From: an uncultured Croceitalea sp.
GTDB taxonomy: Bacteria > Bacteroidota > Bacteroidia > Flavobacteriales > Flavobacteriaceae
Direction of reading: 5' to 3'
Assembly: GCA_947499565.1 (NCBI GenBank)
Contig: CANMOV010000002.1
Coordinates: 310,001-374,000, forward strand
DNA: 64,000 nucleotides
Position 1 is the first letter of the stretch, and every line of letters begins with the position of its first letter. Below, in pieces: positions 16,122 through 25,061 of this stretch. Both the position numbers and the translations under genes were made by a program. Under the pieces are notes generated by a model, which saw only the letters and a program-made list of their open reading frames with translations, was not told where the DNA came from and made no database searches.

Positions 16122-16395
16122 CAAAAGGAAAAGCTTCTTGGAAACGAGAGGCTTTTTTTATGCCAAAAGGTGTTTGGTTATGAAACTGGGAGAGACGAGA
16201 AGTTTATCCTGAGCGAAGCCGAAGGGGGTCTCTCCGCCCGCACAAAAGGAAAAGCTTCTTGGAAACGAGGGGCTTTTTTTATGCCAAAAGGTGTTTGGTT
16301 ATGAAACTGGGAGAGACGAGAAGTTTATCCTGAGCGGAGCCGAAGGGAGTCTCTCCGCCCGCACAAAAGGAAAGGCTTCTTGGAAACAGGAAGCT
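16105..16395. repeat. 121-bp tandem repeat carrying the tRNA-Leu 3' end and its terminator
   Basis: The unit starting at GAGTCTCTCCGCCCGCA inside the tRNA recurs at 121-base spacing (CTCCGCCCGC at 16111, 16232 and 16353), giving two full copies and one partial. Each copy holds the tRNA 3' acceptor strand and a terminator hairpin. The full copies also hold a GAGCGAAGCCGAAGG-type sequence. Differences between copies are few, and some in the hairpin keep base pairing. An open frame across 16083-16304 is not a gene. Confidence 0.85.
16129..16159 (+). terminator. tRNA-Leu terminator (first of three copies)
   Basis: AAAAGCTTCTTG pairs with CGAGAGGCTTTT around a GAAA tetraloop (G-U pairs included), followed by T residues. 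Near-identical hairpins recur at about 16250-16280 and 16371-16401 in the tandem copies. Confidence 0.7.
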
Positions 16396-16404
16396 TTTTT
16401 TGTT

Positions 16405-16426
16405 TAGGTACAACATAGGTACAACA
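16405..16426. repeat. 11-bp direct repeat TAGGTACAACA x2
   Basis: TAGGTACAACA occurs at 16405-16415 and again at 16416-16426, just after the last tRNA-tail copy and at the entry to the accessory region. It may be an integration-associated direct repeat, which is a guess from position. Confidence 0.45.
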
Positions 16427-16437
16427 TTTTACTTTTT

Positions 16438-16629
16438 TTAAGAACTAGATTGATATTGATAACCATTACTTTCATTTGGCCTCAAATCATATTCTGAATT
16501 ACTTCGATTAATAGATTTTACGATACTACTCTTTTGTTTTAGGGTTAAGAGGGAGTTTATTATCGTACAATATACTCGTAATTTAAACTTGCAAAATGTT
16601 TCCATCAAAAGACTACGGCATAAAGCCAT
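16438..16629 (-). CDS. Hypothetical short ORF of doubtful coding status
   Basis: A 63-codon frame with no recognisable domain. It has a Cys/Arg-rich N-terminus and a polar tail with NRSNSEYDLRPNESNGYQ. It lies between the tRNA-linked repeats and the esterase gene, where nothing else is coded. The upstream frame continues open past a stop into a Lys-rich helix, so it may be the end of a broken gene. No start signal supports it. Confidence 0.2.
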   Translation of the reverse strand: MALCRSLLMETFCKFKLRVYCTIINSLLTLKQKSSIVKSINRSNSEYDLRPNESNGYQYQSSS

Positions 16630-16702
16630 CGCTTTATTCTTTGCTTATTTATTCCATTTCCTTTTGAGCCAATATTTTATCTTCTGCTTAAACTCTTCTT
16701 TT

Positions 16703-17584
16703 TTATTCTAACAGACTGATGTATTTTGGAGGAGATAATAAATATTCTCCTAAGCTTTTAAGAGCATAAACTGTAGACTGGTAAGAATTAGTTTGATGAT
16801 TAGCATTTGAGGTCTCTTGATATGCAAAATGTATACTATCGAGTTGTTGTCGATTTAATATGGAAACTATAGTATCAAAACCATTTTTCATTTTTTCATT
16901 TTCGGAATCGCCAATGCTCATATAAATAAATTTATTTTGAAGTTTGTTTTGGTCAATAAAAGCTTCTACTTTTTTAGCAATTAATATATCTTCTCTCCAA
17001 AATGCCGGGCTATAGCATATATAACCATTAAATAGCTGAGGTTTCTCTAATAAAGCATATAATGTAAAAAGCCCACCTCTAGAGTTTCCGCTTATAGTTT
17101 GAAAACCATTTGTTCTATAATTTTTGTTGATAAATAGCACTAACTCATTCTCTATAAATTCTAGAAATTTGTTGCCATTACCGTAATCACTGCCTTTATC
17201 TTCTATATCAATTTTCATATAATGAGGTGTAAAATCTCTACTTCGATTACCACTTGTATTTGGAATACCAACAACAATTGCTTCTGGAAAAAGTTTGACT
17301 TTGGATAGTAAGTCTACTTTTTCTGCTGTATGAATATCCTGAGAAGTACCATCAAGGATATAAAGTACAGGATATTTTTTAGCGGTATCTTTCTTGTAAC
17401 TTTCTGGTAAATGAACAATGACTTTCCTTTCTTCACCCATCTCTTTTGAATCTATTTTTGTTTGTATTACTTCATCACCATATTTGTTGTTTTGTATAGA
17501 ATATTCTATTGCTAATCCAGTAATTATTACAGATATTATTGTAGTAACAATAATGATAAGTGTGATTTTTATTTTATTTTTCAT
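16703..17584 (-). CDS. Esterase D-like alpha/beta hydrolase, membrane-anchored
   Basis: 293 residues. An N-terminal membrane segment (about 5-28) acts as anchor or signal. The Esterase D/enterochelin esterase-like fold follows: KYPVLYILDG (residues 70-79), EAIVVGIPNT, nucleophile Ser168 in SGNSRGG, Asp in MSIGDSE and a late His in NANHQ, so the triad looks complete. It probably hydrolyses an ester outside the cytoplasm; the substrate is unknown. It overlaps the serine hydrolase gene by 11 bases (17574-17584) and is the second gene of that operon. Two relatives lie at 25062 and 28935. Confidence 0.85.
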   Translation of the reverse strand: MKNKIKITLIIIVTTIISVIITGLAIEYSIQNNKYGDEVIQTKIDSKEMGEERKVIVHLPESYKKDTAKKYPVLYILDGTSQDIHTAEKVDLLSKVKLFPEAIVVGIPNTSGNRSRDFTPHYMKIDIEDKGSDYGNGNKFLEFIENELVLFINKNYRTNGFQTISGNSRGGLFTLYALLEKPQLFNGYICYSPAFWREDILIAKKVEAFIDQNKLQNKFIYMSIGDSENEKMKNGFDTIVSILNRQQLDSIHFAYQETSNANHQTNSYQSTVYALKSLGEYLLSPPKYISLLE

Positions 17585-19157
17585 TTGTAACTCTTTCTAG
17601 GTTTTTTATAAACAAATCTTTATTGGCTAAACAATATTTTTTAGATAGGGTCACTGCTTTTTTATAAGCTTTTTTAGCTTTTTTTGTGTCTTTTATTGTT
17701 TCGTAATACTCGCCCAAACCATCCCAAGCATTTGCAGATTTTGGGAACATTTCAGTGGCCTTCATAAAATATTTTTTAGATTTTGATGAATCAATTTCTA
17801 GAAAGAGGTAAGCCAACCTGTTTAGTAAGTCTTCAGATTTAGGGTTTTCCTTAACGGTCATAGAATCTAATAAGTGTTCAATTTCAGCTGAACCATTTTT
17901 GTCTTTATGGATATTTACCATTTTTATGAGGTAACTTGATGAAGGGAATATTGGATAGCTCGCATTTTTAGACATAACCTTTTGGTAATCTTTAACTGCT
18001 ATTTTGCCTCCTTCTTCATTAAAACTGCTAAAATCTTTTAAACTAGGTAATATCACTCTGTTACTTTTATTGAGATTTTCCTTTTTATAAGCTCTATAAG
18101 TATTGCTAATTAGCTTCCAGGGGTTTAGAGGTGTAGTATTTGATAACATGATTATTGTAGTACCATCATCATTTAGCATAATATAGCTAGAATAATTATT
18201 TACTCTTCCTCCATGCGCATAAAACCTTGCTTTGGGTATATAACGTAATACTTCAGGGTCATTTCTAAACCATCCATAACTGTAGCCGTTTAGAATTGGT
18301 GTAAATATTTTTTCAGTTAGCTCTTTGTTAAGTAATTTCTCATTTTTTAAGGCATTTACTATGCTAAACAAATCTTTTGCATTTGAATGTATTCCCCCAG
18401 CAGTATATGTATTAGATTGATTTCTATTTGAGAACTCCCTATATCTACTTTTTTTGACTTTATAATTTTTAACTAAATTTTGTTCTATAAAATTATTATC
18501 GCTAAATCCCGTATTTTTTAATGCAAGTGGTTTGGCTATTTCGCTTTCAATGAGTTCTGAAAAAGTTTTATTCGTAACTTTTTCAAGAATAGCACCTAAT
18601 AAAATATAACCCAAACTACTGTAGTTGAATTTTTCATTTGGAATAGACACCAACCCTGTTTTATTTATTAATTGGGAATATTCATCAGGTGTAAAAATAG
18701 ACTCAAAAAATGCCTCTTGACTCTCAATAAAAGGCACTAAGCCGTTATAATGTGATATTCCTCCAGTGTGAGATAGTAGATTATGAATGGTAATATTTCC
18801 ACCTTTTTTCTTATCAAAATATGGCAAGAATTCGGTAATCGATTGGTTTAATTTAATACTTCCTTTTTCTACTTCTTTTAGCACTAATAGAGCAACGATT
18901 GGCTTGGTAACGGATCCTATTAAAAATTTATCATCAGTTTTTAAACCGTTTTTTGCTTCTAAATTAGAATAGCCATATGCTTTGCTAAAAACAATACTAT
19001 TGTGATTCGCAATTAGTACAACACCATTAAAGTTCTCCTTAATTCCATTTGTTCTACCATTTGTTGAATATTCGGTTAATAATGAGTCTACATTCTGAGC
19101 ATCAACACTCGCGAATGATAAAACCCATATTGTTATAATTTTAAATATATTATGCAT
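17574..19157 (-). CDS. Serine hydrolase (class C beta-lactamase-like) with C-terminal TPR
   Basis: 527 residues. A signal peptide (1-20, ending SVDA) is followed by the beta-lactamase/transpeptidase-like fold: SVTK (Ser82-Lys85) as nucleophile motif, YSS at 179-181 where YSN is usual, and HGG near 325. The last about 110 residues form tetratricopeptide-type helices (NAWDGLGEYYETIKDTKKAKKAYKKA). Such proteins are peptidases or esterases rather than true beta-lactamases. The downstream esterase overlaps it by 11 bases. The divergent LytS/LytTR pair from 19357 is the likely regulator. A -7-like TACTTTTG on the minus strand (19174-19181) lies upstream. Confidence 0.88.
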   Translation of the reverse strand: MHNIFKIITIWVLSFASVDAQNVDSLLTEYSTNGRTNGIKENFNGVVLIANHNSIVFSKAYGYSNLEAKNGLKTDDKFLIGSVTKPIVALLVLKEVEKGSIKLNQSITEFLPYFDKKKGGNITIHNLLSHTGGISHYNGLVPFIESQEAFFESIFTPDEYSQLINKTGLVSIPNEKFNYSSLGYILLGAILEKVTNKTFSELIESEIAKPLALKNTGFSDNNFIEQNLVKNYKVKKSRYREFSNRNQSNTYTAGGIHSNAKDLFSIVNALKNEKLLNKELTEKIFTPILNGYSYGWFRNDPEVLRYIPKARFYAHGGRVNNYSSYIMLNDDGTTIIMLSNTTPLNPWKLISNTYRAYKKENLNKSNRVILPSLKDFSSFNEEGGKIAVKDYQKVMSKNASYPIFPSSSYLIKMVNIHKDKNGSAEIEHLLDSMTVKENPKSEDLLNRLAYLFLEIDSSKSKKYFMKATEMFPKSANAWDGLGEYYETIKDTKKAKKAYKKAVTLSKKYCLANKDLFIKNLERVTNEK

Positions 19158-19356
19158 GTTTTAAGATTTATTTCAAAAGTATCTTTCAAATAACAAGGAA
19201 TAAAAATTAGTTGATGAGAGAAGGTGTTTTTGGATTAGAAGCCCTATTTTTTTGATTAAACATACTTATTCCAAAAAAGTAACCGTTAAACAGAAAAATA
19301 TAGACGTTCATTAAATTTTCAGAACTTGGTGAAATCAATTTGATACTTTTGGATTG

Positions 19357-20118
19357 ATGATAAAACTCGTAAAAGCATATTGGTCAATTTTCTTAATGCT
19401 CGTATGTTTAATTATAGCATTGATCTTAGGACAAGATGCCGACATAAGAATTAACTTATCTCTATTAATCCTAATTATTTTTGGCTTTATCTTTTTTATT
19501 CAGTGGTTCTTTGTCAAAAGGAGGAATTTAGAGTTAGAAAAAATCAATGTAAGAGCTGAATTAGACATATTAAAAAACCAATTAAATCCGCATTTTTATT
19601 TTAACACTCTTAATAATTTATATGGTTTAGCAAAAAGGAAATCAGACAAAACCCCCGAGGTAATCATGAAGCTTTCTGAAATTATGAGATATGTGATTTA
19701 TAAAGGAAAAGAGAGTAAAGTTACTATTGAAGATGAAGTCAATTATCTAGAAAATTACCTAGAACTTCAAGAAATAAGAATTAATAAAACTATAGATATC
19801 AATTTTGAAAAGAACATCTCAAACATTGAAGCCTTAATTTCACCACTTCTGTTGATTACTCCTGTTGAAAATGCATTTAAACATGGAGTTGATAGCTTAG
19901 TAAATGATGCCTTTATACGCATAGCACTCCAGGAAATTGATAATGAATTAATTTTTGAAGTAAAAAATAATTTTGATACAGATGAACATAATAAAGATAG
20001 TGGGATTGGACTAGAAAATTTGAGGAAGCGATTAGAATTACTCTATAGAAATAACTATACACTAGAAATTTCAATTAATGAAAATGATTATGTGTTTAAA
20101 CTAAAAATACATTTATAA
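19357..20118 (+). CDS. LytS-like sensor histidine kinase
   Basis: About 253 residues. Two membrane helices (about 10-26 and 34-52) precede the His_kinase domain with QLNPHFYFNTLNNL; His79 is the phosphorylated residue. The ATPase end has TPVENAFKHGV (N box) and SGIGLENLRKRLELLY (G box). A TTG at 19354 is a possible alternative start; ATG 19357 is preferred. It forms a pair with the LytTR regulator that starts one base after its stop. No periplasmic sensor domain is visible, so the signal must be membrane-borne or internal. Confidence 0.9.
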   Translation: MIKLVKAYWSIFLMLVCLIIALILGQDADIRINLSLLILIIFGFIFFIQWFFVKRRNLELEKINVRAELDILKNQLNPHFYFNTLNNLYGLAKRKSDKTPEVIMKLSEIMRYVIYKGKESKVTIEDEVNYLENYLELQEIRINKTIDINFEKNISNIEALISPLLLITPVENAFKHGVDSLVNDAFIRIALQEIDNELIFEVKNNFDTDEHNKDSGIGLENLRKRLELLYRNNYTLEISINENDYVFKLKIHL

Positions 20119-20119
20119 G

Positions 20120-20821
20120 ATGAAGTGTATACTAATAGACGATGAGCCAATTGCACATAATATCATTGAAGATTATGTAAAGGAAATAGAAGGATTAGAA
20201 ATTTTAAAAAGCTTTTATAATGCTATTGATGCAGCTACTTATATAAACGAACATAAAGTAGATATTATATTTTTAGATATTAAGATGCCTAAACTTAAAG
20301 GGTTAGATTTTGTTAAAACTATAAAAAACCTACCAAGTATTGTGGTAACTACGGCTTATTCGGAGTATGCTTTAGAGAGTTTTGAACTTCCTATAACAGA
20401 TTATTTATTAAAACCATTTACTTTTCAGCGCTTCTTTAAAGCCTATACTAAAGTATTAGGTAGTCGAAATAGAGATGAAAGTTCTCTTAATAATCAAGAA
20501 GGTCTATCAGGAATTTCAAAATCTATTTTTTTGAAAGGAGACAAAGAAATTCATCAAGTAAAACTATCTGATATTTGCTATTTAGAAAGCTATGGTGGAT
20601 ATGTAAAAATTTTTTTAAATAACGAGACCTATTTGTTAATTCACCGAGCTTTACACTTTTTCGAGACGAATTTAGATAATAATTTTATAAGAATACATAG
20701 GTCTTTTATCGTCAATAAGGATTATATAATAAGTATTGTTGGTAATAGAATTAATCTTGAGATTAAAAAATTACCAATAGGTCAAACTTATAAAAAAATA
20801 TTGCGGGAACTTTATGAATAA
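20120..20821 (+). CDS. LytTR family response regulator
   Basis: 233 residues. The receiver domain has Asp7/Asp8, phospho-acceptor Asp53 in FLDIKMPK, a T in TTAYSEYALE and Lys in LLKPF. The C-terminal LytTR DNA-binding domain has LSDICYLESYGGYVKIF and FIRIHRSFIVN. It is the partner of the kinase one base upstream. LytTR proteins bind pairs of direct repeats about two helix turns apart. Targets are probably close, such as the divergent serine hydrolase-esterase operon. Confidence 0.92.
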   Translation: MKCILIDDEPIAHNIIEDYVKEIEGLEILKSFYNAIDAATYINEHKVDIIFLDIKMPKLKGLDFVKTIKNLPSIVVTTAYSEYALESFELPITDYLLKPFTFQRFFKAYTKVLGSRNRDESSLNNQEGLSGISKSIFLKGDKEIHQVKLSDICYLESYGGYVKIFLNNETYLLIHRALHFFETNLDNNFIRIHRSFIVNKDYIISIVGNRINLEIKKLPIGQTYKKILRELYE

Positions 20822-20925
20822 AAGTCTCTCTTCGTCAATTTATATGTAGTTTTTGAATCATTAAATTAACAACCTCAACAAGTTTATTAGGTGCTGTTGA
20901 TTAGCCCTACACAATAAAGGACGAA

Positions 20926-21093
20926 ATGGATGCTTTTGTTGTAAAACTGGATAGCAAAGGCGAAAACAAACAGATACCAATTGACAAATATTCAGAGAGA
21001 GCTAGTAGCCAAAAGAATCAATTTCAATTGAAAAGCACTTCTATTTTTAACTTGACTATAACATTTATTAATACTTTATCGATTATTTCTTAA
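20926..21093 (+). pseudogene. Fragment of an SBBP beta-propeller repeat gene
   Basis: A 55-codon frame beginning MDAFVVKLDSKGE, which matches the repeat DAFVVKLNSEGK of the SBBP protein at 27382. The rest (KQIPIDKYSERASSQ and a hydrophobic tail) is unrelated, and no complete propeller is present. It is probably a leftover of a second SBBP gene in the otherwise non-coding stretch 20822-21186; the remainder of that stretch shows nothing recognisable. Confidence 0.4.
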
Positions 21094-21186
21094 AAGTCAT
21101 GGATAATTAGATTGACTTGGCAGATAAATTTTTCATAAATGTTTTAAAACAATACCTTTTCTTTCTTAAACAAGTATTTACAGTAT

Positions 21187-22227
21187 ATGAAGTATTCCTT
21201 TGCAACAATTTTACAATGGGTCTTTTGGATTATCCTGTTATTTTTCTCCTTATTCTTTTTAGGTATTATGACTCAATCCGGCTCGATAGGTCATAGTGAG
21301 ATAACTCATTTCATAAAATTAACACTTAGTGTTGTTATTGTACCTGGAGTGTTCTCGTTCTTCATGTTTTATACTTATTTATTTAAAAAATATTTACAAA
21401 ACCAAAAGGTTTCAACTATAATTATATATGGCTTATACTTCGCATTAATTTCTGCAATAATAGGTAACCTTATGCTTTATATACTGTTAGATTTTAATTT
21501 AATATGTCATAGAGATACGAATTTTATATCAACCCCTATTATTGCATTTATAAGTTTATTATTTGGTTCCGTTGGATTCATTTTTAAAGGTTTTTTTACT
21601 TGGTCTAAAGAAATAAAACTTAAGGAAGAATTAATTGAGAAAACACATAAAACAGAAATGGCTTTAGTAAAATCTCAATTGGATCCTCATTTTTTATTCA
21701 ATACCATTAATAACATTGATATTTTGATATTAAAAGACCCTAAAGAAGCATCAAATTATTTAAACAAGCTTTCCGATATAATGAGGTTTATGCTTTTTGA
21801 AACTAAAACAAATAGAATCCCATTGAATAATGAACTTCGTTATATAGAAAAGTATATTGAACTTCAAAAAATAAGAACATCAAATACAAACTATGTAAGT
21901 TATTTTGTAGATGGAAATCCGCAGGGAAAGTATATTGCCCCTATGGTATTTATACCTTTCATAGAAAATGCTTTCAAACATTGCAATAATAAAAAGTTGA
22001 AGAACGCAATTGCAATTGAAATAGGAGTTACAAATAAAATTATAACACTAAGGTGTACTAACAAATTTAATTTATATCAAAAGAAGAAATCTGATAACCA
22101 TGGCTTAGGTAATGAACTAATCGAAAAAAGATTGAATCTAATTTATCCAGATCAACATACCCTACATATTACAAAAACTAATAATGAATACATTGTAACT
22201 TTATCCATTCCAAATGAAAAAATATAA
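21187..22227 (+). CDS. LytS-like sensor histidine kinase, four-helix membrane type
   Basis: 346 residues. Four predicted membrane helices (about 10-28, 44-65, 78-102 and 117-136) are followed by the His_kinase domain with SQLDPHFLFNTINN, where His168 is the phospho-acceptor. VFIPFIENAFKH (N box) and HGLGNELIEKRLNLIY (G box) follow. It is longer in the membrane part than the kinase at 19357, so the two pairs likely read different signals. Its 3' end overlaps the next regulator gene by 14 bases (22214-22227). Confidence 0.9.
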   Translation: MKYSFATILQWVFWIILLFFSLFFLGIMTQSGSIGHSEITHFIKLTLSVVIVPGVFSFFMFYTYLFKKYLQNQKVSTIIIYGLYFALISAIIGNLMLYILLDFNLICHRDTNFISTPIIAFISLLFGSVGFIFKGFFTWSKEIKLKEELIEKTHKTEMALVKSQLDPHFLFNTINNIDILILKDPKEASNYLNKLSDIMRFMLFETKTNRIPLNNELRYIEKYIELQKIRTSNTNYVSYFVDGNPQGKYIAPMVFIPFIENAFKHCNNKKLKNAIAIEIGVTNKIITLRCTNKFNLYQKKKSDNHGLGNELIEKRLNLIYPDQHTLHITKTNNEYIVTLSIPNEKI

Positions 22228-22906
22228 ATGTGTTATTATAGAAGATGAACCATTGGCTTTAGAAAGAACCAAAGATTTTGTAAATCGAGTTTCTTTTTTA
22301 AACCTTAGCGGGACATTTGATAACGCATTAGATGGTTTGGAACATTTGAAAAATAATGACATAGATATCCTTTTCTTAGATATTCAAATGGATGAAATTA
22401 CAGGTTTAGAGTTACTGGAATTAGGTAGTATTAACTGTCAGGTTATTTTTACTACTGCTTATCAAGAATATGCATTAAAAGGCTATGAGTTAAATATCAC
22501 GGATTACCTTTTAAAACCCTTTTCTTTTAATCGCTTTTTAGTAGCAGTTAACAAAGTTGTTGAAAATTTATCAAATAAAGTTTCTTATCAAAGCATAGAA
22601 TTCGTTTTTATAAAAACAGAAAATAGACTCGAAAAAATAATAATAGATAGTATTCTCTACATAGAAGGAATGAGAGACTATCGTAGAATTTTTACGACAG
22701 ATAAAAAAATTATGACCCTACAGACCTTTAAAGAATTAGAACAAATTTTACCATCAAATATAGTGTGTAGAGTTCATAAGTCGTATATGGTTGCACTTAA
22801 TAAAATTGATACTATAGAGCGCAACCGAATAAAAATTTCAGACAGGTTAATACCAATTTCTTCTACATATAAGGATACATTTCTTCAAAGAATAGGCAAT
22901 AAATAG
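22214..22906 (+). CDS. LytTR family response regulator
   Basis: 230 residues. The receiver domain has Glu10-Asp11, phospho-acceptor Asp56 in FLDIQMDE, TTAYQEYALKGYE and LLKPFSF. The C-terminal LytTR DNA-binding domain has ILYIEGMRDYRRIF, VCRVHKSYMVALNKI and ISSTYKD. It overlaps its kinase gene by 14 bases, so translation is coupled. A terminator hairpin at 22934-22961 follows. It is related to but clearly distinct from the regulator at 20120. Confidence 0.92.
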   Translation: MKKYKCVIIEDEPLALERTKDFVNRVSFLNLSGTFDNALDGLEHLKNNDIDILFLDIQMDEITGLELLELGSINCQVIFTTAYQEYALKGYELNITDYLLKPFSFNRFLVAVNKVVENLSNKVSYQSIEFVFIKTENRLEKIIIDSILYIEGMRDYRRIFTTDKKIMTLQTFKELEQILPSNIVCRVHKSYMVALNKIDTIERNRIKISDRLIPISSTYKDTFLQRIGNK

Positions 22907-22933
22907 TCTTTCATTACAGTAGATTATTGAGTT

Positions 22934-22961
22934 AAAGTATCATTTTTGCAGATACTTTTTT
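22934..22961 (+). terminator. Terminator after the second LytS/LytTR operon
   Basis: AAAGTATC (22934-22941) pairs with GATACTTT (22951-22958), followed by T residues; it lies 27 bases past the stop. Between here and the DinB gene (23186) no gene or motif was seen. Confidence 0.6.
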
Positions 22962-23185
22962 ACCAAGAGCACATAATTTATAGTGATTAGCTCAAAACAA
23001 GTTATTGAGCCAAATGGCTATTTTATCGACTCAATGTTCAGTTTCACAAATTCGTTTTGTTTATAACTCTAATTTATTAGACTTTTCCCATTCTTAACAG
23101 CTATGGTAACTACGCTGACTAGATTAAGTATGTTTTTTGATATAACTAAAAAAATAAAGACTCTAATACTTTAAAATCATTTAGA

Positions 23186-23725
23186 ATGAACTTAATAAAA
23201 ATAAATTTCATGTTACTACTGATTACACTTTTTTATAATGTTTCTTGGGCGCAGGAGGTTGATTCACCCATGAAAACTATTGCCGCGGTTGATATGGCTG
23301 CACTGGATCTTCCCAGTACTATTATTAAAGCTGCGGAACAAATGCCGGAAAGATATTATACTTTCCGACCAACACCCGAGGTTCGAAGTTTTGGAGAGTT
23401 GATAGCCCATGTAGCTAAATCGAACTTTGTGATGTGTGCTCTTGCTAAGGGGGAAGACTCTCCAATGCTAGATGTAGTTCCTACCAAAACAGCTGCCCTC
23501 AATGCTCTTAAAAAATCTTTTGATTATTGCGCGAAGACAAGAAAGAATATGACCCAATCACGAAAAGAAACATTTGTCGAATTCATGGACGGCAATCATT
23601 CTGCAGGAAATGTTCTTGATTTTACGATTTTCCATTCCTTACAACACTATGGCAATCTAATTGTGTATATGAGATTAAAGGGGCTAGTTCCTCCAACTTC
23701 GCAACCAGGAAGCCCAGGAAATTAG
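23186..23725 (+). CDS. Exported DinB family protein
   Basis: 179 residues. The N-terminal signal peptide (about 1-22, ending VSWAQ) is unusual because most DinB-fold enzymes are cytoplasmic. The mature part has the DinB_2 four-helix layout: IIKAAEQMPERYYTFRP, GELIAHVAKSN (first His) and HSLQHYGNLIVYMRLKGLVPP (last His pair), so a metal site is plausible. The PPTSQP end is typical of exported DinB proteins in Bacteroidetes. The family includes thiol-dependent transferases; its substrate here is unknown. It sits alone, 40 bases before a DUF4386 gene. Confidence 0.85.
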   Translation: MNLIKINFMLLLITLFYNVSWAQEVDSPMKTIAAVDMAALDLPSTIIKAAEQMPERYYTFRPTPEVRSFGELIAHVAKSNFVMCALAKGEDSPMLDVVPTKTAALNALKKSFDYCAKTRKNMTQSRKETFVEFMDGNHSAGNVLDFTIFHSLQHYGNLIVYMRLKGLVPPTSQPGSPGN

Positions 23726-23765
23726 CACTAAATCAACTCAATAACAATGAAGCAAATCTAAAAAG

Positions 23766-24461
23766 ATGAAATCAACCAAAAAAGATGCAAGAATTGCAGG
23801 TCTGTTGTATTTGATTACGGTACTAAGTGGAGTTATTAGCCTTGTGTATGTTCCTTCTGAACTAATAGTATGGGATAACGCAGCCGAAACTTATAATAGT
23901 ATTGTATCAAATGAGTCATTGTTTAAATTGGGCATACTAAGCGATGTGATTTTGTACACCACTTTTATATTCTTATCGCTAGCGCTTTACAAATTACTGC
24001 GAAGAACGAATGAGAATATAGCAAGAACTATGGTCATTCTGGTATTAATAAGTGTTCCTATCTCCTTTGTAAACCTTATTAGCAAATTAGACATACTATC
24101 TCTTATTAATGAAGCTGAAGTCTTGAAACATATAGACCTCAATTTGCAATATTCACAAATGATGGCACTTTTAGAATCCCATAACAACGGTATTCTTCTA
24201 GTTGAGATATTTTGGGGTCTTTGGTTATTCCCTTTCGGTTATTTAGTATATAAATCTGGGATTATACCAAAAATAATGGGGGTGTTTTTGATGATAGCTT
24301 GTTTTGGCTATCTCGCAGATTTTTTGGGTTATTTTCTTTTTCCGGAAGATTTCGGAGAAACAGTAATTCCGACAATCTCAAGTATCTCTCAAGCTTTAGG
24401 TGAAATGGGAATTTGCCTATGGTTATTGATTATGGGTGCTAAAGAAAAGAGTATATTATGA
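23766..24461 (+). CDS. DUF4386 family membrane protein
   Basis: 231 residues with about six membrane helices. It shows the DUF4386 pattern: DARIAGLLYLITVLSG at the start, SDVILYTTFIFLSLALYKLL, an FWGLWLFPFGYLVYKSG loop and a GYLADFLGYFLFP segment. Function of the family is unknown. It begins 40 bases after the DinB gene and could be cotranscribed with it and with the DUF6326 gene behind it. Confidence 0.85.
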   Translation: MKSTKKDARIAGLLYLITVLSGVISLVYVPSELIVWDNAAETYNSIVSNESLFKLGILSDVILYTTFIFLSLALYKLLRRTNENIARTMVILVLISVPISFVNLISKLDILSLINEAEVLKHIDLNLQYSQMMALLESHNNGILLVEIFWGLWLFPFGYLVYKSGIIPKIMGVFLMIACFGYLADFLGYFLFPEDFGETVIPTISSISQALGEMGICLWLLIMGAKEKSIL

Positions 24462-24536
24462 TTTGATATTATTACCACGTGACATTTCAACTATCTAAAG
24501 ATGGTATTCAATCAACAAAATTCAATGAGAATAAAT

Positions 24537-24971
24537 ATGGATACAAAAAAGACAAAAATTTTAAAAAATACGAAGGTTGATATAAAAATTAGACTAGCAG
24601 CCTTATGGCTGGTATTCATGTTGCTCTACATATATACCGATTTTTATAAATTATATATGCCTGAAAAAATACAAGGAATTATGTCTGGAGTAATAGATGG
24701 CTTTGAAGTTACTCAGATGTCACTTTTACTTATTGCAGTAGTTACCATAATTCCTGCGTGCATGATTTATCTTTCATTAATTCTAAGGGACAGGGCCAAT
24801 CGTCTTCTCAATATTATTTTGGGGATATTTCATTTAATCATCGGGGTTATAAACCTTATAGGGTCTACATGGCATTTTTACATATTTTATGGAATTTTGT
24901 TAGTGGTTGTTGCAATTCTCATAATCCTGAATGCATGGAATTGGCCGACTGAAATAGAAAACGATAACTAA
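24537..24971 (+). CDS. DUF6326 family membrane protein
   Basis: About 144 residues, four membrane helices. The DUF6326 pattern is present: IRLAALWLVFMLLYIYTDFYKLY, a short loop with MPEKIQGIMSG, then MSLLLIAVVTIIPACMIYLSLILRDRANRLLNIILG. The start at 24537 (MDTKKTKILKN) keeps the usual short N-terminus; ATGs at 24501 and 24525 in the same frame would lengthen it by 12 or 4 residues. Function unknown. An AGCCAA/TTGGCT inverted pair follows in the gap before the esterase. Confidence 0.75.
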   Translation: MDTKKTKILKNTKVDIKIRLAALWLVFMLLYIYTDFYKLYMPEKIQGIMSGVIDGFEVTQMSLLLIAVVTIIPACMIYLSLILRDRANRLLNIILGIFHLIIGVINLIGSTWHFYIFYGILLVVVAILIILNAWNWPTEIENDN

Positions 24972-25061
24972 TGTAGTTTTGCTAAACATTTTCAATTAAG
25001 AAGAGCCAAGTAAAGAGTATATTTTTTAAAAATTTGGCTTATAAAAAGACAAAACAAACCT

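Noticed and set aside
16083-16304. 73-codon ORF starting inside tRNA-Leu
   Set aside because: It reads through the tRNA and the 121-bp tandem repeat; its sequence (RVRVSPPAQ and onward) is a known type of false call made from tRNA ends.
17574-19157. Serine hydrolase as a true class C beta-lactamase resistance gene
   Set aside because: The YxN motif reads YSS and there is a long TPR tail; such proteins are usually peptidase/esterase-like, and no AmpR regulator is near.
19344-19351. TACTTTTG as the -7 box of the first LytS gene
   Set aside because: It lies only six bases before the ATG, which would give an essentially leaderless message; no -33 box at the right distance.
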